DNA from: Topomyia yanbarensis | Lineage: Eukaryota; Arthropoda; Insecta; Diptera; Culicidae | Reading direction: 5' to 3' | Length of the DNA: 64,000 nucleotides | Assembly (NCBI RefSeq): GCF_030247195.1 | Contig: NC_080671.1 | Coordinates: 208,034,045 to 208,098,044 of the forward strand | In this document: positions 34,851 to 51,166 of the stretch, piece by piece | How the letters are laid out: every line of letters begins with the position of its first letter | How positions within the stretch are numbered: the stretch's first letter is position 1 | Notes under the pieces: model-generated | The model's input: only the letters and a program-made list of their open reading frames with translations | What the model was told of the DNA's origin: nothing | Databases searched by the model: none | Program-made: the position numbers and the translations under genes

Positions 34851-35075
34851 CAGGAGCGGATCCAGAAAAAAATTTCAGAGGGGTCCAAAATTTCGACTAT
34901 GAAATGTTCATTGCACAATACGTAATATGTAATATCCTCAATTCGGTTCTGGTTATCGAATCTGGTTTGGAATGATTTTGAACTTAGAAAAAAAATTTCC
35001 CAAGAAGTTAAAAATTTTCGGGGGGGGGGGGGGCGTTCCGGACCCCCAAGACCCCCCCTCCTGGATCCGCCACTG
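34851..35075. mobile_element. 225-bp hAT-type MITE
   Basis: Ends read CAGGAGCGGATCCAG and the inverted CTGGATCCGCCACTG, a hAT-like CAG(TG)GCGGATCC terminus. The 8-bp duplication is CTAATTCG at 34843-34850 and CTAATTCC at 35076-35083, seven of eight matching, as expected for hAT elements. A run of about 15 G lies near the right end. Confidence 0.82.
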
Positions 35076-35634
35076 CTAATTCCTCCGATTTTGCAAATTT
35101 TGTCTCTCGGGACGGACTATAAGCTGCAGTCCTATCAGCCCGTTGAAAAAAACAAACCAGACGAAAAATCTCTTGCGCGGGTTTCGCAGAAAACTTCCTT
35201 CACAATGATTCAAACGTTGATATCTGTCAGGAACACCAGCGGAATACACCGTAATTCTCCGCTCAAACACTTCCAAATTGTCAGTAACGGAAAAAAACAA
35301 CGGAAAACACTTGGCGGGGTTACACTTTTCCTTCTAATTTGTTCTTAGGAACTGAACTCACTTTCAACTAACAAAACGCCGGGAAACCTCCAAAAACACT
35401 TTCAGCATCTCTGGAAAACTTTACTCTAGGAAAAGAAACACTGCCGAAAACAACTTCTCATGCGAAAGACTGCGATTTTACCTTCGTCGCCACTGATATA
35501 GGGGAAAATGAGGGAATATCGCCATTTGGGGCGAGTTGAGCACCCCCGTTTTCCAAGAATCTATGAACAATTTTCGGTTTTTTTGCATGCACGAATGTAA
35601 TACACCGGATTCTGTTTTTGCACGCACTTTTTTA

Positions 35635-38215
35635 GCGCGGTTTTTTGCACGGTATTGCGACACAACACCATTTTATGTATTATATGTAGCTATTTCTATA
35701 TACCAGTTCAATGATACGATTATTCCGTGAAAAAAAAACCGTGTGAAAAATCCGTGTTAATTCGAGAAAACGTGCAAAAAATCCGTGTTATTTCGAAAAA
35801 CCGTGCAAAAGAATCCGTGTTATTTCGAGAAACCGTGCAAAAAACCGAGTGATTTGAGAAACCACGAAAAATATTTTTGTCAATCGAATTTAGTAACGGC
35901 AGCTGAAAATAAATGGCATTGGATATTTTCAATGTATATAGGGGTCTGCCAATGTGTCAAAATCGTGCATTTTTCTATTTTAGAAAGAATTTTTAATCGG
36001 AATGGTAGTTATGGTGGTTGAAAATTAATAATGTTTGACAGTTTCAATGCAAAAAGGTGTGCTAAAATAATAGTAGTTCTCGACATTTTAAATGCACAAA
36101 GAGGTCCACCAATGTATCAATGTATTTTTAACATCTCAGGAAATGTTTTCAATTACACTTCAAACATCGATAATTGAAATTTCGAATAACGCGGGTGGTT
36201 GAAATGTGCTTGGTGGCGCAGTGATCGACGGAATGCAGTTGGACTGCAACTGTGACTTCCAACGTTTATCCAGCCAAAATTTCATTTGTCTGGATCAAAC
36301 TATATGAAGTTGTAAAACAATAATTTTTGAAATGATAAATGCACAAAGGGTTCGCCAAAGTGTGGGTGAGTCGCTTATCTACTCTTCCGGCCATCGCATC
36401 ATGTAATAAGTATACTTCATACGTATGACTATGAATGAGATGTGACACTTGAGTACTTGACAGTCCTGCTTTTCATAGGATGGGATTCCCTCCCCTCCCC
36501 CGGATAGTACTAAACGACTGATGTTTCTTGCTATCAATCAATAAGTGATTGTTGATTAAGTAAGGTTTTCAAAGAGTTAGGGACAGGTACAAGTATATTT
36601 TTTGACCGAGAAAGGACGAGTTGGTGCTGGATCTGTGGCCTTCGTCTTGTATGAAAATGACAACGTAGCTAATTTCGTTGTGCCGAAAGTCCTAGAAAAT
36701 GTTTATTTTTGCTAAAAATAAATATTTTGTGCGTGCAACATTATTTTGTATCGCATTTGCTATACTAGTTCATTTTAAAGTTTTTCAAATTTTTTCAAGC
36801 ACCGTGGGAACATGGGGAGACTTGACCAGGTTTTCAGCTAAAACTGCATAAATCTCTAAAAAAGCCTTCAATCCCCCAAAAATCATTCAGATATAATGTG
36901 CAAAGTTATTGCGCGTCTTCATGATTTTTTGCAAAATTTTTAATTTAATTTTTGAAAAGTTACAAAAGCTTTTCTGTGATCGTTTTTTCTGGTCAAGTCT
37001 CCCCATTGCGGGGAGACTTGACCAAGGCGTGGGGAGACTTGACCAAGAGAATTTTGAAAAATCATAGCAAAAAATAATGACATAAAACATACTGTAATTA
37101 TTTTTTCCCCTATTGTCGAGATCTTTAGGTAGCAGTAAAAAATATAAAAGAGTTGCATTTGATAAATTTTGATTTTTTTTAAATGCATTTCTTTTTAAGG
37201 ATTAACTGTACTGCTTGCATTGCATGTTCACACGTCACGAAATCAGTCCTACTATTGGATTTTTTTTACGGCGTGATTAACATTAACAGTAGATACCAAA
37301 GCATAATAAATAATAGGAATTTTGTATCTTTCTTCAGCTGATCGCCACTTGGTCAAGTCTCCCCAACATTAGTTATTGCGTTCAATTTCATGCGAATTCT
37401 AGTAATAAATATTCCAATGTTCCAGTTTATGTAAAATCATTTCACTGCTTCACAAGGATTAAGATGGTATATTAGTCCTTTAATAGTAATTAGTAGTCGA
37501 GTAGATATGTCCATACAAAGTTTGATAAAAAATTACATCATTTAATGCAAATTTATTAATCACGTAATATTTTCTGCAAGGAAAGGATTTTTTACTCCAA
37601 ACTTTCAAAATTACCTTAAGGGATCGAAACAAGTATAAATTATTTTTGAAAAAAAATTAAGAATCGAATAGAAGACGCCATAGCCGAAAATAGAATTTTG
37701 CGCTTGGTCAAGTCTCCCCATGTTCCCCTACAACAACTTAATGAACTCTAAATAGTTGGCACATTTTACTATTGACTTACAAATGATAATAACTTTTTTG
37801 ACGAACTGAATAAAAAACGTGCTTTTATTTAAAAAAAACTCCTAGAAACATTGAAAAAACTTCTACTTGGCACATTGACGACTCTCTTGTACATTGAAAA
37901 AGTCCAACACTATTTATTATCAAATACCATAACCAAATGCCTGTTGATAAAAAAATCTTTTTCAGATTTTTTTACACGGTTTTTAAAAAAAAACACGGAT
38001 TTTTTTTGCACGGTTTCTCAAAATAACACGGTTTTGTTTGCACGATTTCTCAAAATAGCACGGATTTTTACACGGTTTTTTGAAATAGCACGGATTTTTT
38101 GCACGGTTTCTCGAAATAACACGGATTTTTTTTTGCACGGTTTCTCGAAATAACACGGATTTTTTTACACGCTTCTCTTTTTGTACGGGACGCATCCCCC
38201 GTGCAGAAAAAGAAT
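35635..38215. mobile_element. Second CACGG-array element, palindromic
   Basis: The left array (35635-35870) has CCGTGTTAATTCGAGAAA and CGTGCAAAAAATC units and the right array (37970-38200) has the same units inverted. The right terminus includes GCATCCCCCGTGC, whose complement matches the ACGGGGGAT(A/G)CGT motif just inside the 6866 element. The two are therefore one family. Between the arrays lie non-coding DNA and a MITE at 36805-37729. Exact ends and target duplication were not resolved. Confidence 0.6.
36805..37729. mobile_element. MITE with GGGAACATGGGGAGACTTGA ends
   Basis: The left end reads GTGGGAACATGGGGAGACTT and the right end is the inverted AAGTCTCCCCATGTTCCCC followed by TA. Further copies of (A)CTTGACCA next to GGGGAGA occur inside at 36990-37045 and 37350. 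There is no coding capacity. TA on the right but CG on the left suggests a decayed TA duplication. Confidence 0.75.
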
Positions 38216-38352
38216 TCGGTGTATTTCGATTCCGACATAAAACAAATCTTAAATCATAAAAAATACAAAAATCTAACGGGATGTCAAAGAACTGAAAATG
38301 TGATAAGATTCAATCTATATGAAATAAGCATTCACATGACGTATGTGTGCAG

Positions 38353-39655
38353 TAATTGAAAAATGCATACATCTCCGTAATATTTAACGTTTTTCTAACT
38401 ATTTCAAACATAAAAATAATTTACCAAGACTTTAGAGTTTCCACAAAAAATCTGCGAAAATAGCTCTACAGCATGGGGCAAAAGTACATTTATACCCCAG
38501 TGCAACGTTCTAGGGTTAATGAAAGTAATAGGCGGTCTCTGAGAGAAATCGAATTTCTAGACTTTTCTGGAACCTTGTAACAAAAGTTTGAATGTTATCC
38601 ATCGACTCGTGTTTTCGCGAATTATCAGGAATCGGAATATATTGGCTCGAATGGCAAGGTAAAGGTAGATGAAAGAAAAAGGTAGGGAAATGAAAAATGA
38701 CAACAGTATACAATCACAACACAAGGTAAACAGCCGCCATTCTACACTTTCGAAGGAATAATCAACGTTACCGATAAAGCCTATAGCGCTGTACAACACT
38801 GAATTAGCAACAATGGCATATCCTTCAGTTTTAGCCCCCTGTACATAGGTTCATATATGTATGGAGTGTGGTGACCACCCAGTACTACAATCTTGTCTGA
38901 ACAGCGAAACGATTGAATAGACTGCTTTACATCGACTATCGTACTGTATACATTTTGCAGTTTTAATCTTTTAATCAATGTACATCATCTTCCCTCACCA
39001 TAGCACAGATAGGAGAAAAAGAGGCAATATGAGCACCCTAAGGTTGAAGGTAAATATATCTGCAGCAAAACATACAAATAATCCCAAATTTCCCTCTATT
39101 AGTAGAATACAACATATTCTTTACATGTAGTTATTAAACGTGCAAAAGAAAATTCAAAATCTTTGAAAATAATCATTGTTTGTAATGATCAATTTTTGCT
39201 TGGTAAAAATCTTATGGGGCAATATGAACAATATCGTAAAAGATTATATTTTATCACAAAATTTATAATTTTTTTTCACCTTTCATTAATAATAATCATA
39301 TTTTCCATTGATTTAGTGACATTTAGTTGCAAATGAACTTCATCTTATAGTTTTTAACAGAACTATTAGGTACAAATTTTCATTTTGTTTTAATATTATC
39401 TTTGCGAGTAATTTTCTCGAGCAAATATTATTATTCATCATTCGTAGTAACTTCAGGTGTAAAACGTTTACATAGGGATAGGGATTTGATGCATAATGCA
39501 CTCATATGAGATTTGCGTTGTGCTCATTTTGCCCCATGCTGTAGAGCTATTTTCGCAGATTTTTTGTGGAAACTGTAAAGTCTTGGTAAATTATTTTTAT
39601 GTTTGAAATAGTTAGAAAAACGTTAAATATTACGGAGATGTATGCATTTTTCAAT
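38353..39655. mobile_element. Palindromic element with 125-bp arms
   Basis: The arm 38353-38480 (from GTAATTGAAAAATGCATACA to CTACAGCATGGGGCAAAA) recurs inverted at 39527-39655 with few mismatches. CCCAGTGCAACGTTCTAGGG occurs at 38497 and twice more at 39740-39790. GGGGCAATATGA(G/A)CA motifs lie inside at 39027 and 39217. Short frames inside show no domain. Confidence 0.7.
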
Positions 39656-40179
39656 TACCGCAATGATGTATTATACATTTCTTTTGTTTGTATTTTTACC
39701 TGCGAAAATTGCGATCAAATGCGTGGGGTACATTTATACCCCAGTGCAACGTTCTAGGGTGGAAAACGCAAGTGCAACGTTCTAGGGTTAAGCCCAGTAT
39801 GTTGTGCTGGTTTAACAAGTCAAAATCTATTGCAGAACTGAAATTGCATCTCTTAATATCACGTCATCTCCGCAGTGCATCCGATATCCGTTCAAATACT
39901 GAAGCATGCTGCTATACCTTTATATACTTTTCGTTAATTGAACGATTCGCAATGAAAAACTAAACAGCGTTTTGGGACGATGACATAACTCCGTTAATAG
40001 TATATTATACTTTCTGATGTTCTCAGCCTTATTATTAAAATATTTTTTAATACATTTTCGCCTTCTTATTCAGAGAAAATGATGAAAATTTCGATCCGCT
40101 GCATATATAACCCTTTATTCGTTTTAGTTAACTGCGTTTTAATTATTCAACGCCTTTATAATCTTCTCCAGAATTCACA

Positions 40180-41446
40180 ATGGCGGTCAAACAACACGTA
40201 ACAGAGTTGGCCCATAACAAACAGATGTACGATATCAATAAAATACTTGAAATTATCGATATACTGCTTGCAAGCCCGGACGCCATTCCAACGAACGTCA
40301 CCAATTTGAAACAGTTATGTGAAAAGATTGTGGAACATCTTATCCACACGTCGGCTGAGCGCGAAACAGCGGAAATCAAGAGAATGACACCCGAAATACA
40401 AAAAGTTTCAGAATTTTTCCGTGGATTAGTTAGTCGCGTGCCTTCTAATCAGTATGACGAAATTCTTATTGCTTGCCTGGAGATGCTTTATAAGCAAATA
40501 AAATCGTGTAAGTTATCCATCACTACCCAATACGTAAGTAGCCGACTTAAGATGGGATATGCTAAATAAACAACTTTCTTTCAGGTGAAGAAACATCAAA
40601 CTATGCATCTGCGGTTTTGGCTTTGGTTGATAAATCTATGATAAAAAATGGTGTTCAGTGGATTCTTCAGCAAACAGACAATACAAACGAAACAAAGAGA
40701 ATTTTCAAGACCCTTTCGCATTGGCTAGAAACTTGGGATTTCGCGCCAGATTTGACCATGTGGGTTAACGAAATTCTTGTGGGCTTACGGGTAAAACTTG
40801 CCAATAGGTACTGTAAATTGAACAAATAACGATGTTTCTTTTTCAGGATCAGCAAAAACCGGAACTTGTTTTGGAATTGTCTTTGAGTATTATCGTTTCG
40901 TATTTCTCAAAATTGATACTTCCCATTTTTCGGCCAAAGCTAGGTCCTATTGTACTTTGTATTTTGAAGTCAAATCAACACACATCGGCGGTTTTTCAAG
41001 CAGTATGTACAATAACTAGAATGTTTCGAAAAAAATACATGATTTTTTTCAGATTACTCCAGCTGTACCTATGATACTGATGAGTCTCAGTAAGGATGAC
41101 AAAGCAAATGCAAAGCAGTGTAATCTTTTCCAGAATTTGGTGGATATTCTTTCCGCTTTGTTGTTGAAATATCCAAGCTGTGATCATTCGTATAATGAAA
41201 TGGTTTGTTTACATAGATGTGTACAAAGTGCTGCATGTTTTTAAATAATCACGTTTTCTTGTAGAAGAATTGTTTGCAAAAATATCCCAGGTCGAAAAAC
41301 TTCCAGCAGACACTCGATGTCCCACCTTGGCGAGATTCATCACAAAATTTCAGTACAGTGACAACGAATGCAAGGGTTGGACTGGTTAATCTGGGAAATA
41401 CTTGTTATATGAATAGTGTCCTGCAAGCCTTGGTTATGACAAAGCA
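40180..41446 (+). CDS. USP35/USP38-like ubiquitin carboxyl-terminal hydrolase, first five exons (partial)
   Basis: Five exons read as one protein: 40180-40507, 40585-40790, 40847-41002, 41053-41202 and 41265-41446. All four introns (77, 56, 50 and 62 bp) are GT-AG and keep the frame. The first 317 or so residues are a helical N-terminal region as in USP35/USP38. The peptidase domain then begins with VGLVNLGNTCYMNSVLQAL, where the Cys (about residue 327) is the catalytic cysteine of C19 deubiquitinases. The enzyme would remove ubiquitin from protein substrates. The start follows CACA at 40176-40179, a good insect start context. A GTAAGT donor at 41447 opens an intron with no recognisable acceptor exon in the window, so the His and Asp boxes are unseen. 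Family assignment rests on the Cys box and the N-terminal layout. Confidence 0.85.
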
Positions 41447-41669
41447 GTAAGTAGCATTTTACATTTAGCTTTAACGGCTCATTCAAATTTTATGCACCTA
41501 TCGCCTCGAAATACTTCTAAGAATATATTCCAATAGAATAACCCAAAAATTCTTGATATCATAGCATTAAAAATTTAAATAGTGTACAACCTAGTCAAAA
41601 TATCGCACATTTACACACAGAAGATAGCGCTTCCCAAGTCCGGCACGATACATTTGTGTACCTAGCATG

Positions 41670-41709
41670 CTACGCTTCTATGAATGACGTCATCATCGCC
41701 TATTTAAAG
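41670..41709 (+). promoter_or_regulatory. CRE palindrome plus TATTTAAA box (copy 2)
   Basis: CTACGCTTCTATGAA, TGACGTCA (41685-41692), ATCGCC and TATTTAAAG (41701-41709) form a compact promoter-like module. It matches the minus-strand copy at 2986-3026. It lies in the putative long intron of the USP gene. The surrounding DNA, 41655-42000, starts TGTGTACC and ends TTAACA and might be an LTR, but no target duplication was seen. Confidence 0.45.
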
Positions 41710-42916
41710 AACGGATTTGGCCGGACAGGCTCAGTTGCCTGTTGAACGGCAGGCGGAGCAGATCACTGCGCTGTGTGTTTTCACAGCCAGTGTAGCTGAG
41801 TTAGAAGTTCGTTACACTGGCTGTGGAGGTACGCTATCCAGTGCCGTCCAACACGCGACTGAGCTTGTCCGTTCTAACACTATGCTTTCTTTTGTATTGT
41901 GCTCGTTTCCAGCACACTTTTATGTACAATCTCGAACACAATTATTCGTACACAAAATCGCTTGTACATTCAAGCTTCATTTGCAAACACGGTTAACATA
42001 GTGTCGTGGTACTAGTTGTTTCTTTCGCTCTACGCATTATCATTAGCGTTGACTCATTTTGCTTTGTGCGCTTGGGTTCAATATTTGAGGCGAATGTGTA
42101 GGTAGGTATATCTAATTTGTTAGCAGGGTTACCATATTCACTGTTTTTCTGTAATGTCACGGATGTTTCTCTCAATTTTTAATCACAGATTCATTTTCAC
42201 AGATGGCAGATTTTTGGCATTTTGATGAAAATTTCACAGATTTTTGGAAATATTGTGATTTTCCACAGATTTTTCGGAAATCACAGATTCACAGATGGTA
42301 AAAAGATATTTTTGACCGAAACATAGATTTCAATGTGGCATCCCCGTTTGTTAGCGATTGCATGCGTATGACGTATGATAGCAATATGTGCTTTCGTTGC
42401 GGAAAGACGAAAACTTTCATAGCAACAAATTTACGCGGATCGATGGAAAGCACAACGAAAGTAACGTGCGATCAATTCATTGATTCTTTTCCACTCTGCC
42501 CATCCTATTTTGAATCTGCCGATAGCTACATACTACAAAGCTTATTTATGAATGAATACACTGGCACTCGAAAAACTGTTGCAAAAACGCATCTATCAGT
42601 CAGGAATCAGTAGCGTCTGGCTCAAATGGTACGTTCCCCAAGTTGATCGGAGATTTGTGCCTTGCCTTGATCTGCTTTTCATCATTTTCCTGATGGGAAG
42701 GATTAGGGAAGTGGTAAGGTTAGGGGAAAGGAAAAGGAAAATAACGACATAGAATAATTAAAACAGAGCATTATGCACCCCCGGAAGGATACTGAACGAT
42801 CTGCAGGTGCTACAATAGCAGAAATAAAACTTCCAACCCCCGGAGGGATTCAGAGTTTTTATTGAAACAGTGGGTATTAACATGTTCCCAATTATAGTTG
42901 AATAAAATTTAACAAA

Positions 42917-43668
42917 TCAACAATCAACACCCCCAGCGGGATATTGTAGTTTATATTCGGTTCTATCCGATTTAGGTTTAAGCGTTTTAACTATGACTTT
43001 TTGAAAGCCATAATAAAGTTTAAACTTTTGTTTTTCCAAGAGATCCATTGAACGGTCGTCGACACTACAAAAATACTGCTGCATTTTTGCAGATATCGAC
43101 TTGGTTCTCAGAAACTCCCAGCAAATTGCCCGAGACCCAGGATTTTGAAAATTTAGTCTGGCCAAAACATCGGTAACCTGTAGGCATTCTTTGGCTTCCC
43201 AAGGAATGTATAGGAACACCCTGTTCTGATGAAGACTATATTCTTCGATAACGAATCGAAATTCCCCAGCATTTTCGTTTATCGCCTCCAGTTTCTGTTT
43301 CAGCCAGACGCGGCTTTGTTCGTTATCCGGAGAAAACCAAACGATGCCGTATCTAAGCCCGAATCCACTGAAACTAGGGATAAAAGAATCTGGAGGGATA
43401 GAGAAAAGGCAACTATGAAGATCTCTCAATAGATCATTTTTTTGCGCGACAGAAAAGTGTCCTTTTTCTAACCTTACTTCTACTCGGTCAGAACGGGTGC
43501 GCGATGGCTCCGTTCCACGCGCACAAGCATTGTTCGACAAGGCATTCTTACGGTTGCGTTTCTTTCGTTCAACATTTTTGCCGTTATTCTCGGACTTTGA
43601 AGGAGTGTCTTTCCTGCTGCCCTCAGTGTTTCAGCTGACAATGTAGGAATTGACACTAGTTCCGCCAT
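42917..43668 (-). pseudogene. DUF4780-type protein, broken by one frameshift
   Basis: From the ATG at 43668 (MAELVSIPTLSAETLRA) the frame must shift by one base near 43620 to continue as SRKDTPSKSENNGKN and a basic RKKRNRKN stretch. It then runs open to the stop at 42917. The body has the DUF4780 layout: DRVEVRLEKGHFS, IPSFSGFGLRYGIVWFSPDN, an RVWLKQKL helix, NRVFLYIPWEAKE, ARLNFQNPGSRAICWEF, MDLLEKQKFKLYYGFQKVIV. The function of this domain is unknown; such ORFs are common in insect genomes and many seem to be repeat-derived. It is antisense to the USP gene. CCCCCGG(A)GGGAT-like motifs recur three times just beyond its stop. Confidence 0.7.
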
Positions 43669-44177
43669 AGCGCAAAACAATATTACCGAAAATCCGAAAA
43701 AGTAGTAGATGCGATCTGCTCACAACGCCGGTTCGATTCAAAAGAGTGGGAATTTTTTCGACTAAAGAAAAGTTCCCACAAATAAATTGATTTCGCACTA
43801 CTACTATTCACAGTATAAAAGCAAACACAGTAGAGCCAAAAAGAGTTCCTACACTGGCTGAAGGAACACAAGCAGACAGATAAGCACGGTTCACACACAG
43901 CCAATAACTGATCTGTGTACGGACGAGCTTAAGCTGCCATGTTTATTCAGAAACAGATACATAGAGTACACAATAAAGTACCGACACGCACAATTGTAGG
44001 TAGGGTAGAAATTGTGATTGGCACTCGTGAATGTCCATGAAAGTAGTTCACAAGGGTGGACCCATATCAGAACAATTACACAATTATCCAAAGACATATA
44101 ATACACTTACCTCATTCAGATCATGGTTGTATCAATTGAAACACAAAGCCTGAAAGAAACTATAGATTTAGTTCCAG

Positions 44178-44225
44178 ACAGTGGCGTAGCCAGAAACTTG
44201 GTTGGGGGGGTTGATGAAAATCGCA
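44178..44225. mobile_element. hAT-type left end fragment
   Basis: CAGTGGCGTAGCCAGAAAC followed by a G-run matches the usual start of small insect hAT elements. The matching right end was not found. Its partner may have been lost in the TA tract at 47304. Confidence 0.4.
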
Positions 44226-44262
44226 AATATTTCGAAAAATTCTTAAATTTAATGAGTGATAA

Positions 44263-49322
<5,060 letters not shown>

Positions 49323-49432
49323 TATATATATATAGCAGTTCCATGAAAAAGTTATTCAGAATTCTGCAATATTTGGTAGAATCGTTCCTTACCGAAAAAT
49401 ATTAGATACATATTTTTTATTTCGTCATTAGG

Positions 49433-51143
49433 GTGTCTCTTTCCACGTTAGACTGGTTCAAAAAATTGTGACTTTTCAAAAGTTGATTTTTTTTAAATTC
49501 ATAACTTTTGAACCGCTGAACTGATTTTCATGGGTTATATGTCAAATGAAAGGTATTTAAGTTTCAAGAAAAAAATATTAGCTTTAAAAATATTGAGTTT
49601 TGTACGAACAAAATGCGCATTAAATGGTTTTTCTTGATTTTCACCGCGAGGGTCCTTGAACACTACATATTTTTATATTTTTATTTGAAAGATCATTCAA
49701 TTTTACACAATATCCCCAAACATATTTTTGAGTCAGATCCATAGGTTTTGGAGATATAATTTTTTGAAAATAAAAAATCTATGTATACACTAGAGTGGGA
49801 CATGGTTAAATGAAAAAAATAAAATTTTGTTCCGAGTAACTTTTTGGGTCCCATTTAGCTCCCAGAACAACTCTGCAAATTTTTAGCTTGATCGGTGAAA
49901 CTATATTTTTGCGCCTACGGTTTAAAGTTTACATGGGATTTTGCATGAAAAAAATCGTCTTTTGCAAAATAATTCTTCCAAGAGTCGCCCTTTACCTCCT
50001 AAAAATATATAGATGTCTGAGTTTTATTGGAAATTTGTCAAAGAAACAAAGTCTAGAAGACCGCAAAACGATCTGATGCTTATGGAAAAAGTTATTAAGT
50101 AAAAACCGATCGATGTCCTGAAGACTGATGAAAATATCACTTTTCATAGCATCACTGCTGCTGATGGTCGAATTATATACAACATTCTTAACATTCTTTT
50201 ATTATGTCCAAAAGAAGCCTCAATTTATCCCTCAAATCTCTTGCGAAGTGGCCAAACAGTATAGATAAATGATTTAGACACATTAAGAGAAAATTGAAAC
50301 AAAATTGCAAATAATTGGACATCCAAAACCAGTGGTGCTAGAAAAAATAAATATTTTATCAATAGTCAGAGCATCAATTGGTTTCTGCTTAATAACTTTT
50401 TTCTCAAGCGTCAGATCGCTTCGTAGTTTTCGAGACTTTGTTTCTCTATTAAATTTCCTATAAAAGTCACATAACGATTTATTTTTAGGAAGTATTGGGC
50501 GACTCCTGGAGGAATTATTTTGTGAAAGTTAATTTTCCCATACAAAATCCTATGTAAATTTTAAACAGTGGGCTCAAAAATATAGTTTCAGAGATCGAGC
50601 TAAGAATTTGTACAGTTGTTCTAGGACCCAAATGGCACCTAGAAAGTTGCTCGGAGCTTGAATCTAATTTTTGTCCCACCCTAGTATACACCCCACATGC
50701 ATGGAAACGATGAAACCGCATGGTAGTTCACCATACACCTCCAGCGAGCCACAGCAGCTGTGAATAAAGAAAAGTATGATTTACTTACAAGCTGGGTGCA
50801 ACATTCGTTTCAACCTGGGGGCTGTCCATTAACCACTTAGAAAAAAGTTTAGACATTGCAGACCCTCGCGTTCAGAATATTTTTACCGAGCGTCATCTTT
50901 GGTTTGAAATTCCACTTCAATAAAAATCCTGGTGGTTTTTTAAGGGTAATATTTCGGCATTATTTATTTTTGTATCAAAAATTCAGAAGAAGCATGTAGA
51001 GAAATAAGTAAAACATTTTTATAACTTTATTCGTTTTATTTTCACAAGGCATTTCATTTCTTTAGCTATAATTTAACATATATTTCGTCCGTTGAAAATA
51101 AATACCGTTCGACAATAATATAGTTTTAATTTTGAGGCTTAAA
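49433..51143. repeat. Left arm of a long interrupted inverted repeat
   Basis: Segments 49500-49760 and 50890-51143 match the inverse of 62975-63455 in order: TTTTGAACCGCTGAACTGAT, GTACGAACAAAATGCGCAT, TTTTGGAGATATAATTTTT, GAAATTCCACTTCAATAAAAA, AAAACATTTTTATAACTTTA. The left arm is interrupted by the 889-bp element at 49793 and by about 220 bp of other DNA. The left edge may be TA then GGGTGTCTC. Confidence 0.7.
49793..50681. mobile_element. 889-bp TA-flanked palindromic MITE
   Basis: After TA the left end reads GAGTGGGACATGG. The inverted right end reads GGGTGGGACAAAAATTAG, also after TA. Arms of about 300 bp pair, including TTCCGAGTAACTTT, GATTTTGCATGAAAA and CCAAGAGTCGCCC. Short frames at both ends are mirror images and not genes. 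Confidence 0.8.
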
Positions 51144-51166
51144 AAAAATGTGAAAATTAACTTAAG

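Noticed and set aside
41655..42000. Solo LTR (TGTGTA...TTAACA)
   Set aside because: The ends are TG and CA, but there is no 4-6 bp target duplication and no second copy in the window.
42335..42752. Next exon of the USP gene
   Set aside because: The frame has a Cys pair but no USP domain boxes, and there is no acceptor giving phase 2 continuity from the donor at 41447.
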